DNA from: Firmicutes bacterium UBA5201
GTDB lineage: Bacteria > Bacillota > Clostridia > Peptostreptococcales > Acidaminobacteraceae
Length of the DNA: 64,000 nt
Reading direction: 5' to 3'
Assembly: GCA_002412775.1 (NCBI GenBank)
Contig: DHVT01000015.1
Location: 62,001 to 126,000, forward strand
Shown: positions 26,736-34,190 of the stretch, piece by piece
How the letters are laid out: each line of letters starts with the position of its first letter
How positions within the stretch are numbered: the stretch's first letter is position 1
Made by a program: the position numbers and the translations under genes
The notes under the pieces: generated by a model
Seen by the model: only the letters and a program-made list of their open reading frames with translations
Database searches by the model: none
Told to the model about the DNA's origin: nothing

Positions 26736-28427
26736 ATGACAAAAATATGGATAAGTGAAATTGAGTTTAATGACGAAACTAAAATTTCAGTAGATAAAAA
26801 TGAAATAATAGTATTTGTCGGACCAAATAATGCGGGAAAAAGTGCAACCTTAAAAGAGACAATAAATATGTTAAGATCAAAAGTTAGTGGAGAACAAAAC
26901 TCAAAAGTTGTAAAAGACATAACAATTAGCAAAGAAGGCGATGAAACAATGTTTAGGACTTTTATAGAGAACATATCCACTAAAAAATTTCAAGGAGCAC
27001 CCGAAGCATTTTATCAGGGCTATGGTTATAGCGTATACTCTGCTCAAATTCAACAATGTTGGATGAATTCTGAAAATGGTTTAGGTGATACAACCTCAAT
27101 TTTTGCTAATATGTTAGGGACAGAGGATAGACTGAAGGCAGCTAATCCTGCTCCAAATATTAAATTAACCACTGATCCAATTACACATCCAATTCACTAT
27201 CTTCAAAAACATGATGAATTGGAATTCAAATTCAGCAATTATTTTAGACAAGCATTTGGGTCAGATTTGATTGTTCACAGAAATGCTGGAAACGAAGTTC
27301 CGCTTTATGTTGGAGAAAAACCTTTATTGGCAACAGGAGAAGATAGGGTTTCTAGTAATTATTTAACAGAACTTGAAACAAGAGATTTATTGCATGAACA
27401 AGGTGATGGTATGAGGAGTTTTGTTGGTGTTTTACTAACTTCCTTTATTTCAAACCATTCATCATTATTCATTGATGAGCCAGAAGCATTTCTTCACCCA
27501 CCACAGGCAAGACTTTTAGGTAAGATGCTTGCGAAAGACTTACCTTCAGAAAGACAACTCTTCTTAGCAACACATAGCGAAGATTTTTTAAAAGGCTTAC
27601 TTGATGCAAATGTTCTTAATTTGAAAATTATACGAATTCAAAGGAACGGATCAGTAAATAAAATTAGTGTTCTAAACAGTCGGGATATTCAGAGTGTTTG
27701 GAATGACTCATTACTTAGACACTCTAATATTCTTAATGGACTTTTCCATACAAAAGTAGTCATATGTGAAAGTGATTCCGATTGTAGATTCTATTCAGCG
27801 ATTCTCTCTAGTCTTTATGATAATACAAATGAGATTAGTCCAGATTTTCTGTTTATACATTGTGGAGGGAAGCACAGAATTCCAGTTGTTATAAAATCGC
27901 TGGTTAAACTAAATGTCCCTATAAAAGTTATTTCTGATTTTGATGTTTTAAATAATATTAATCCACTTCAAAGCATATTTATCGAATTAGGAGGCGTGTG
28001 GTCAGATATTCAACAGGATTGGAACACAGTGAAAAAATCTATTGATCAAAAAAGACCTGAACTTCAAACTACTGAATTAAAAAAAGAACTTGATGATATT
28101 CTTGCAAGCGTACAGGATCAGATTTTTCCAAAAGAAAAAATCAAAAAAATACAAGAAACCTTGAAAAAAGCTTCAGCTTGGGCACATGCAAAAGAAGTTG
28201 GTAAGCAGTTCATCCCCAGTGGTGACCCTACACAAGCTTTTGATAGATTGCAATTGAAGTTTAAAGATGTTGGATTATTGATACTTGAGGTTGGGGAGCT
28301 AGAAGGATTTGTAAAAAGTATAGGAAATCATGGTCCAAAATGGGTAAATGATGTTCTTACTAAAGATTTAAAAAATGACCCAGATCTTGAAATTGCAAGG
28401 ATGTTTGTAAAGCAACTTGCAATATGA
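26736..28427 (+). CDS. cassette 5: OLD-family ATPase/TOPRIM endonuclease
   Basis: 563 residues. N-terminal SMC-like AAA ATPase: Walker A GPNNAGKS (29-36), QGDG signature (222-225), Walker B SLFIDEPEAFLHP with Asp247-Glu248, and switch His280 (LATHSED). The C-terminal part is TOPRIM-like with Glu345 (VVICESDSD) and DxD at 401-403 (VISDFDVL), as in overcoming-lysogenization-defect nucleases. Stand-alone OLD proteins (class 1) are linked to phage defence, and with UvrD-like partners form Gabija; no helicase gene follows here, so it is a single-gene unit in a cassette. ATG 26736 follows AAAGGAAG. It is large for cassette cargo. Confidence 0.85.
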   Translation: MTKIWISEIEFNDETKISVDKNEIIVFVGPNNAGKSATLKETINMLRSKVSGEQNSKVVKDITISKEGDETMFRTFIENISTKKFQGAPEAFYQGYGYSVYSAQIQQCWMNSENGLGDTTSIFANMLGTEDRLKAANPAPNIKLTTDPITHPIHYLQKHDELEFKFSNYFRQAFGSDLIVHRNAGNEVPLYVGEKPLLATGEDRVSSNYLTELETRDLLHEQGDGMRSFVGVLLTSFISNHSSLFIDEPEAFLHPPQARLLGKMLAKDLPSERQLFLATHSEDFLKGLLDANVLNLKIIRIQRNGSVNKISVLNSRDIQSVWNDSLLRHSNILNGLFHTKVVICESDSDCRFYSAILSSLYDNTNEISPDFLFIHCGGKHRIPVVIKSLVKLNVPIKVISDFDVLNNINPLQSIFIELGGVWSDIQQDWNTVKKSIDQKRPELQTTELKKELDDILASVQDQIFPKEKIKKIQETLKKASAWAHAKEVGKQFIPSGDPTQAFDRLQLKFKDVGLLILEVGELEGFVKSIGNHGPKWVNDVLTKDLKNDPDLEIARMFVKQLAI

Positions 28428-28438
28428 CAAATGGTCAT

Positions 28439-28492
28439 CTGCTTACACCTTGCCTTCATCACTTCGCAACGAGGGCAAGTGAAACGTTAATG
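28439..28492 (+). repeat. attC site 6
   Basis: Left core CTGCTTAC differs by one base from the expected complement of the cassette-5 core GTTAGCAG (26705). Arms CTTGCCTTC / GAGGGCAAG; right core AAACGTTAATG. Confidence 0.8.
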
Positions 28493-28646
28493 TGAAATTG
28501 CGCTTCGCTTCATTTCACATTAACGTCGGGCGCCTACAGCTTTGTAAAGCAATGTGGCTAAGCGCCGCATCACTTAACAACACCTTGCCAACAATCCCAC
28601 TTGTGCGCTAAAGCGCAACGTGTAATCGTCGGCAAGCCGCCCGACG
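28487..28646 (+). repeat. gene-less cassette, copy 2 (includes attC site 7)
   Basis: Same 160-base unit as 26546-26705, with four substitutions and no indel. It again follows a complete attC and precedes a gene cassette. Confidence 0.88.
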
Positions 28647-28675
28647 TTAGACGACAGAACAAAGAGAGGTGAAAT

Positions 28676-29251
28676 ATGCTATATAAGTATCGTTCATTAA
28701 GGGATTTTCGTTATCTAGAAGACATAATTAAAAATAAACGATTATATGCAGCAAGATATGATGATTTAAATGATAGAGATGAAGGACATTTTTACTATAA
28801 CAGTTTTGATTATTCTGAAGAAACTCTAAAAGCAATAAGAAGATCTAAATTGAGGAATAGAGTATTGAGTCTTTCTCGAAACGCTAATGAAGAATTAATG
28901 TGGGGACACTATGCGGATGGTCATAGGGGAATCGTGATTGGAGTTGAAGTGGATTCAGATAAATATCAAGTTAAACCAATAGAGTACACTCATGATCTAA
29001 TTAGAATTGGTGATTTAAGAAATGGCTCAATTGAAGAATTAGTAAAGCGAGTCTTAATGCAAAAAAATGTCAGATGGAGTTATGAAGAAGAAGAAAGAGT
29101 ATTTGCGAGGCATAGAGAAAACTTTGTTTCAGTATCAATTGAAGAAATAATTATAGGGTCAAGAGTTTCTAATGAATATATTGAGAAAATTAATAAGCTT
29201 GTTACTGAATTTTATCCATCAATAATTATAAAGAATTTAAAGAGTGATTAA
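28676..29251 (+). CDS. cassette 6: DUF2971 protein
   Basis: 191 residues. LYKYRSLRDF at the N-terminus, the NDRDEG acidic segment and the central ELMWGHYADGHRGIVIGVEV motif identify DUF2971. The later VRWSYEEEERVF is also conserved in the family. Its function is unknown, although members are frequent in defence islands and mobile elements. Start ATG follows AGAGAGGTG. One gene, then attC. Confidence 0.8.
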   Translation: MLYKYRSLRDFRYLEDIIKNKRLYAARYDDLNDRDEGHFYYNSFDYSEETLKAIRRSKLRNRVLSLSRNANEELMWGHYADGHRGIVIGVEVDSDKYQVKPIEYTHDLIRIGDLRNGSIEELVKRVLMQKNVRWSYEEEERVFARHRENFVSVSIEEIIIGSRVSNEYIEKINKLVTEFYPSIIIKNLKSD

Positions 29252-29264
29252 GCTAAAAAGTTCC

Positions 29265-29321
29265 GTTGTCTAACACACTATTTTAGCCACAGAGGAGGCT
29301 AAAACGGTTAGAACGTTATGC
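29265..29321 (+). repeat. attC site 8
   Basis: Left GTTGTCTAAC complements the cassette-6 core GTTAGACGAC with one mismatch. TTTTAGCC / GGCTAAAA arms and AGAACGTTATGC right core; GTTATGC is the commonest core in known integrons. Close sequence relative of the site at 25580. Confidence 0.92.
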
Positions 29322-29339
29322 AAAAGAAAAAGGTGAAAA

Positions 29340-30734
29340 ATGGATCAGTATCAAGTTTATAGTCAAAAAGTTTATAGATTACCAAAAGAATATTTAGAAG
29401 ATCTTAGACTAGAGGTTGAGTTTGTTTTTAAATCTACTCATGTAAAGTCACTAGACCAAGTTACATTTCAAATGACAACTATTACTAGTGTAGAAGTTTA
29501 TGATGGTTGCTTAGAGGCTTCTAGATATTCTAGAGCTGAACAGTTGGCATGTTTAGGTATTATATGCTTTTTTACTTATATCCCTATGACCGTATATGAT
29601 TTAGAAAGCAGTAAAGATGAATTTCAACTTTTACCGGATATTCGTGTTAAAGAGACGATAGTTCCCAAACTTGTTATAAATGATGATGATGAGACTGAGG
29701 ATTTACAGAATCTATTAGGAAATATGGAAAAAGATGTTGATTTAACTGTGACTACTCTTGACAGAATTAGAAAAGGCTTATTTTTGGAAGAGTCAAGTTA
29801 TGATGCGAATTTACATCATGATGAAGTCTATATGATTTACTTAGGTATTGTAGAACTCCTTTCTGATCAGTTTGCAAATGAAATGAAAACTGAACTTGAA
29901 AAATCAATTGCTGAAAAGCTCAAGGAGTTTTATATAAAGAGTTTGTTTTATGAAGGTAATAAACTTGATGAAGTTGTCAAGAGAAAATCAAACCTTTTGA
30001 ATGAAGTTATTGTTAGTGACGAGTTAGGACTAAAAAATAAGATTTTGTTTATGTGCAAGAAGTTAGATGTAAATCACTTATTTTTAGAGGATTTTGTATC
30101 CAATCTTATAAGAATACGGAATAGAGTAGCACATGGAAGAACTATTTATACAGACAAGACAATTTGGCCATTGCCTCCATTTTTTTATCTTATAGATGAT
30201 TCATCAATTAAGTTAGATTCAGTGTTCAATTTTATGACATGCATTGTACAACGCTTCTTTAGTCTCAATCGGTTTGATGAAAACTTTAAGGAATTTAAAA
30301 GATCGATTCTACCATCGAAAGAATATTGTAAAATACTTTTGAAAAATCCGGACGAATGCATATTTACTAAAGATGAACTTGAAAATGGAAACGCTTTTAA
30401 TTTCACGTTTGAAACAGTATTTACATTAGTAGTTCATACATTTTCAGGTGTTAATATAGATGAATTTGCAAACTGTATTGGAAAGCAATTTTGTGATCTT
30501 GAGATTACAGAATATAATGGGCAGATAATACTAAATATTTCAGTGTTGTTTGCAGAATCCAAAAAAGATGAAGTTAGGATTAGAGCTAAAGAGAATGTTG
30601 AGATAATAGTTAGAAATCAATGGTATTATTGGTCAAACATTAAGGATTTATTGCGTTATTTAAATTACTATAATTTTGAAGCATTATGGTTTGAGGAGTG
30701 GATAAAAGAAAAAAAGTATCTTCAAATTAGATAA
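29340..30734 (+). CDS. cassette 7: large protein with HEPN-like motif
   Basis: 464 residues, soluble. Residues 260-265 read RNRVAH in an IRNRVAHG context, the RxxxxH signature of ApeA-like HEPN domains, within a helical middle region (about 150-330). The N-terminal 100 residues are a mixed domain with no recognised motif and the C-terminal third is beta-rich. ApeA-type HEPN proteins act as phage-triggered RNases, so a defence role is plausible but unproven. Ends 14 bases before a truncated attC. Codon use matches the other cassettes. Confidence 0.65.
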   Translation: MDQYQVYSQKVYRLPKEYLEDLRLEVEFVFKSTHVKSLDQVTFQMTTITSVEVYDGCLEASRYSRAEQLACLGIICFFTYIPMTVYDLESSKDEFQLLPDIRVKETIVPKLVINDDDETEDLQNLLGNMEKDVDLTVTTLDRIRKGLFLEESSYDANLHHDEVYMIYLGIVELLSDQFANEMKTELEKSIAEKLKEFYIKSLFYEGNKLDEVVKRKSNLLNEVIVSDELGLKNKILFMCKKLDVNHLFLEDFVSNLIRIRNRVAHGRTIYTDKTIWPLPPFFYLIDDSSIKLDSVFNFMTCIVQRFFSLNRFDENFKEFKRSILPSKEYCKILLKNPDECIFTKDELENGNAFNFTFETVFTLVVHTFSGVNIDEFANCIGKQFCDLEITEYNGQIILNISVLFAESKKDEVRIRAKENVEIIVRNQWYYWSNIKDLLRYLNYYNFEALWFEEWIKEKKYLQIR

Positions 30735-30744
30735 CAACTTTTCC

Positions 30745-30760
30745 TTCGCATAACACGCAA
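30745..30760 (+). repeat. truncated attC (left half only)
   Basis: TTCGCATAACACGC: GCATAAC is the exact complement of the cassette-7 core GTTATGC (29315), but no right half follows; sequence turns into the dispersed repeat at 30768. Confidence 0.75.
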
Positions 30761-30767
30761 ATAATAT

Positions 30768-31060
30768 GAACCTGGTACCAACCCGGTGGTAACGGCGGTA
30801 ATTTTTGAAAGAGTACAGTTTTTTCAATGGTTGTGGTTGATAAAAATTGTATGGTGATGAAAAATGAACCAAGTACAATGACGGCGGTTACGGCAACAAC
30901 CTGCAATTACTGACCATCCCATTATCCAGAACCTCAACGAATGCCAAATGGGTACTGAATGCCAAAGGCATTCCTTAAAACATAAATCAAATTTTCCAAT
31001 CCTATTCGTCGCTTGTCATCTGGTACGCAAAATGTCCCAGCTACTCAGTTTTGCGATACT
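30768..31060. repeat. dispersed repeat block after the cassette array
   Basis: 30768-30802 holds GAACCTGGTACC and GGTAACGGCGGTAA; 30866-30985 is a composite unit with AATGACGGCGGTTACGGCAA and the small palindrome module GGGTACTGAATGCCAAAGG; 31018-31058 is a decayed half-palindrome. No gene lies in 30735-31094. The composite unit is homologous to 50745-50885. Confidence 0.8.
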
Positions 31061-31094
31061 ATACTATGGGAAATTATGATATAGGGGAATCAAT

Positions 31095-32276
31095 ATGACA
31101 AATCACGATCAAAAATACCAAGAGAAATCAAAAAACAAAGAGCCTGCAGAGCTTGCGAAAAAATTGCTGTCGTTTATTCCACAGCATTCGAAAATTTTGG
31201 ATTTAGGCGCTGGGGCTGGTACGGACAGTAGGTTTTTTGTTGACAATGGCCATAGCGTCACTGCAATTGATCGTGAGACGACAGTAATCAGTGAAGTGAT
31301 GGAAAGCCATGACGGTCTTTATTCACAGAGTATATGCGTGGTCAAAGGCGATTTTTATGATATGAGTCTACCAGATTGTGATGTGATTTACGCCAATTAT
31401 AGTTTGCCATTTTGCGCCACATCCGATTTTCCAGTGAAATGGTTGAAATTAGAATCTCAAGTTAAAGTTGGAACCATTGTCGCATATATCTTTTTCGGCA
31501 AGAATGATGATTGGAAAAACAGTACTGAGAAATTCACATTTCATTCAAAAGAAGACGTTGAAAGTCTGCTTGATCAGTATGAGATTTTGCATATTGAAGA
31601 AAAAGAATATAATGGTTCAAGCATGAAGCCTAGTGGTGAAATCGTGGAAAAGCATTGGAATATAATTGAAGTGATCGCCCGAAAGACATCTCAGGCGGGG
31701 AAAACCAAGACATTAAAATCATCAGTGACGTTTTTCGAAGACCAGGACAAGTTTAGAGCATGGTTAGAGGCGAATCATGAAAATGAAACTGAACTGCTCG
31801 TGGGCTTTTATAAGGTGAGCAGCGGGAAACCTTCGATGACTTGGTCTCAATCGGTGGATCAAGCGCTTTGTTTCGGTTGGATTGACAGTGTTAGAAGATC
31901 CATAGATGAGGAAAGTTATTGCATCCGTTTTACGCCACGAAAAAAGACGAGCATATGGAGCGCAATCAATATTAACAAAGTGGAGGAACTCAAAAGACTT
32001 GGGCTTATGAAGCCAGCTGGTTTAAAAGCATATGGATACAGGACAGATGACAAGTCCGAAATTTATTCGCATGAGAATGGGCGACTAGAGCTCGAATTGG
32101 ATTATGAAAAGCAGTTCAAGCAAGACACTATCGCATGGGAGTTCTTCGATAGTCAGGCACCTTCCTATAAAAAAGCGATCACGCATTGGATCATGAGTGG
32201 AAAGCAGGAAAAGACCAGACAGTCCAGGCTAAACAAATTGATTGATGCAAGTCGGGAGCAGAAGCGACTGACGTAG
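31095..32276 (+). CDS. methyltransferase fused to YdeI-like domain
   Basis: 393 residues in two domains. Residues 1-195 are a class I SAM methyltransferase with motif I ILDLGAGAGTDSRFF, acidic VTAIDRE and the CDVIYANYSLPF motif-IV region. Residues about 205-390 are a YdeI/OmpD-associated domain: FFEDQDKFRAWLEANH, WSQSVDQALCFGWIDSVRR and YCIRFTPRKKTSIWSAININKVEEL. YdeI domains occur alone in most bacteria. There is no stop or ribosome site between the parts, so this is a true fusion. Ribosome site is weak (TAGGGGA). Function of the fused protein is unknown. Confidence 0.85.
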   Translation: MTNHDQKYQEKSKNKEPAELAKKLLSFIPQHSKILDLGAGAGTDSRFFVDNGHSVTAIDRETTVISEVMESHDGLYSQSICVVKGDFYDMSLPDCDVIYANYSLPFCATSDFPVKWLKLESQVKVGTIVAYIFFGKNDDWKNSTEKFTFHSKEDVESLLDQYEILHIEEKEYNGSSMKPSGEIVEKHWNIIEVIARKTSQAGKTKTLKSSVTFFEDQDKFRAWLEANHENETELLVGFYKVSSGKPSMTWSQSVDQALCFGWIDSVRRSIDEESYCIRFTPRKKTSIWSAININKVEELKRLGLMKPAGLKAYGYRTDDKSEIYSHENGRLELELDYEKQFKQDTIAWEFFDSQAPSYKKAITHWIMSGKQEKTRQSRLNKLIDASREQKRLT

Positions 32277-32311
32277 ATGGTGGATATGATAAATACCTTA
32301 GGGCAACAGAT

Positions 32312-32360
32312 GTGAATCTTGTACCAAACTAGTGGAAACGGTGGTTGCAGAAATAACTAA
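32312..32360. repeat. degenerate dispersed repeat
   Basis: CTTGTACCAAACTAGTGG followed by AACGGTGGTTGCAG: decayed member of the GGTACC...GGCGGT family. Confidence 0.5.
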
Positions 32361-32456
32361 CAGTTTACAGAGCACCGCTAAGTACCGGGCACCTTTTCCG
32401 AGTAATTTTGGTTATAAATGCCTGCAATAGTTTAAATTTAGAGGGGATCATAAATA

Positions 32457-32942
32457 ATGAGTAAATTTGGAATTTTCATAATAATTATACTTATCATGTT
32501 TGGTTGCTCAAATAAAAGCCCAGATTTAATTAATGAAATTAATAATCAGACGGCTGATGAAATTTATGAGACCGACAAAATTAATGAAGAAATTAAAATA
32601 ATTGGAGATGTTATGTTCTACATTCATAAATTAAAAGATAAGGATTATACATTTGAGTATGGAGATGAGAATATAAAGACATGGTACATTGCTGCAGAAG
32701 AGATAGCGCTGATTGGGAAACCTGCAATTCCATATTTAATTAAAAATCTTCAAACAAAAAATGATTATGAAAGAGCTGTGACATTATATGCATTATTGAT
32801 ATCAACACAAAATGAAAATGTTAAAATATTTACTAATGGAGAATATATAGAGGTATCATTAGATTTTAATCCTGAAAATCATGAAAAACTTAAAAAGATT
32901 GCAATTGATTGGTGGGAAAAATATAAACATAATTGGAACTAG
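32457..32942 (+). CDS. putative lipoprotein with HEAT-like segment
   Basis: 161 residues. Short lipoprotein signal ending in MFGC (Cys17). The rest is helical; AEEIALIGKPAIPYLIKNLQTKNDYERAVTLYALL has the pattern of a HEAT/PBS-lyase repeat, commonly a protein-protein contact surface. AT-rich. Start ATG follows GAGGGGATC with a slightly long spacing. No pathway can be assigned. Confidence 0.7.
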   Translation: MSKFGIFIIIILIMFGCSNKSPDLINEINNQTADEIYETDKINEEIKIIGDVMFYIHKLKDKDYTFEYGDENIKTWYIAAEEIALIGKPAIPYLIKNLQTKNDYERAVTLYALLISTQNENVKIFTNGEYIEVSLDFNPENHEKLKKIAIDWWEKYKHNWN

Positions 32943-32961
32943 CCCTATGTCTTAAGATAGT

Positions 32962-33102
32962 TATCAGAAGGCTCTATTGGCTAAATATAGCGAAGAAATT
33001 AAGCTGAGTATCATAAAACAAATGATGCCACCACAAAATAAAACAGTAAGGATATTGTCTAAAGAAAATGGTATCGCCGAGCAAACGCTTTTCAAGTTGT
33101 AA
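32962..33102 (+). pseudogene. IS3-type transposase OrfA remnant
   Basis: An open stretch without start reads YSEEIKLSIIKQMMPPQNKT then VRILSKENGIAEQTLFKL and stops. This matches the helix-turn-helix start of IS3-family OrfA-like transposases. No OrfB or terminal repeats are seen. Confidence 0.75.
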
Positions 33103-33107
33103 CGCGA

Positions 33108-33176
33108 CCCTGGATACCAGTTACCAAGCCGGTGGTTGTGGCAATAACGTACTGTTTACAGTATCTGGTACGTAGA
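33108..33176. repeat. degenerate dispersed repeat pair
   Basis: CTGGATACCAGTTACCAAGC plus GGTGGTTGTGGCAATAA, and TATCTGGTACGTAG: two decayed half-units immediately after the transposase remnant. Confidence 0.55.
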
Positions 33177-33205
33177 GTGTTAACAAAAAGAAAATGGAGG
33201 GAAAA

Positions 33206-33840
33206 ATGAATGAAATAACAACAATAGTCATATCAGCAATTGTTGGTGGAATAGTTACATATATTTTTGGGAGAGTTAATGAAATAAGAAAAGATAAAAA
33301 AGAGGGCTGTATAATCCAAATGAATTAAATACAAATTATAATGTAGAACTGCAGATTAAAAATTATGATGAAAAGCCACCAAATCATTGTCATATTTTTT
33401 TCAATTATGATTCAATTAACTATGAAATAATTGAAGAAATAAATGCAAAATTAAATATTCTATATCCTGATAAAGTTGTGAATACTGAAACATTGGTTAT
33501 TCCAACAATTGATAAGATAAATAATACATTTGATAATGATGATTTTCTATTATTACCACATGGTTGTCAATCTCATAGAATATTTGATACGTCAATTCCT
33601 GAGGGTGTAGTATTTGATACTACGTTAGAACGTAGTATCTATTATAACCAGTTTGACGGTTTTACTTCAAGGAGTAATAAAGGTCTTGAAAATACATTGA
33701 GATACTTTGATCGCCTAGGCATCAGTGAATTTGTTTCCGGTCAGACCGTCGGCAACGACATCTGGGTTGCACTTGTTTGGTGTACAGCAATCACAATTGT
33801 AGCTTATATTTTTGCGATGAGAATTTACAAACGAATATAA
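33206..33840 (+). pseudogene. broken chimeric gene: unknown membrane protein joined to ABC-2 permease tail
   Basis: ATG 33206 (behind GGAGGG) opens a 40-codon frame with one membrane helix (TTIVISAIVGGIVTYIFG) that stops at 33328. A second frame, open from about 33304, continues GLYNPNELNTNYNVELQIKN and runs to 33840, so a one-base shift near 33300 splits one gene. From about 33710 the character changes: RLGISEFVSGQTVGNDIW then a membrane helix and AMRIYKRI, the typical C-terminus of a DrrB-like ABC-2 permease, with less AT-rich codons. The region is thus both frameshifted and a recombination joint. Confidence 0.65.
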
Positions 33841-33881
33841 AAGAAGTCATGTTATAATAATAAGAAACGAAGATTGTTAAC

Positions 33882-34190
33882 ATGAAAAATTCTTTGACTG
33901 GCTATTTATTTGTGCCTATTTGCTTTGAGAATCAGTCTATGAAAAGAAGTGCCATTAGAAATACAATCAAGTTTCTGCCATGGCGATTTGGACATATGAG
34001 TACAATCAACGGTATATACAATGGATTTGAATCATCTTTTACGTTGATGTTTTTATCTTTATCTATGACGCTATCAATTATTCTTGTACTGATGGTCATA
34101 CTTAGAAAAGACAGAAGACACCTAGCTGATTTTATTGCTGGAAGTAGAGTTGTTCATGACGGAGGAGTAAACAATGTATACAAAACCTAG
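33882..34190 (+). CDS. RDD-like membrane protein fragment
   Basis: 102 residues. The segment SAIRNTIKFLPWRFGHMS and the end RKDRRHLADFIAGSRVV resemble the second half of RDD-family membrane proteins, whose complete members are longer and have two or three helices before this point. The first 15 residues (MKNSLTGYLFVPICF) look unrelated, so this is probably an N-terminally truncated gene. It overlaps the start of the LuxR regulator by 17 bases. No good ribosome site. Confidence 0.5.
   Translation: MKNSLTGYLFVPICFENQSMKRSAIRNTIKFLPWRFGHMSTINGIYNGFESSFTLMFLSLSMTLSIILVLMVILRKDRRHLADFIAGSRVVHDGGVNNVYKT

Larger units (their letters stand above)
23496..30760 (+). mobile_element. integron gene-cassette array without integrase (CALIN-type)
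   Basis: Nine consecutive cassettes, seven with one plus-strand gene each and two gene-less, separated by attC-like imperfect palindromes that end in AACGTT[AT] cores. In eight cassettes the 5' core (GTT...) is complementary to the inverse core (...AAC) at that cassette's own 3' end, as the circular-cassette origin requires. The genes are distinctly AT-rich and have no family relation to the flanks. No tyrosine recombinase of IntI type exists in the window. The final attC keeps only its left half (30748-30758) and is followed by a dispersed repeat. Confidence 0.87.

Noticed and set aside
26546..28646. The two 160-base copies as terminal repeats of a transposon carrying the OLD gene
   Set aside because: They are direct repeats with boundaries at attC core sites and carry no transposase; the cassette reading explains all features.
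26736..28676. Gabija-type two-gene system
   Set aside because: The required UvrD-like helicase partner is missing; the next gene is a DUF2971 protein in its own cassette.
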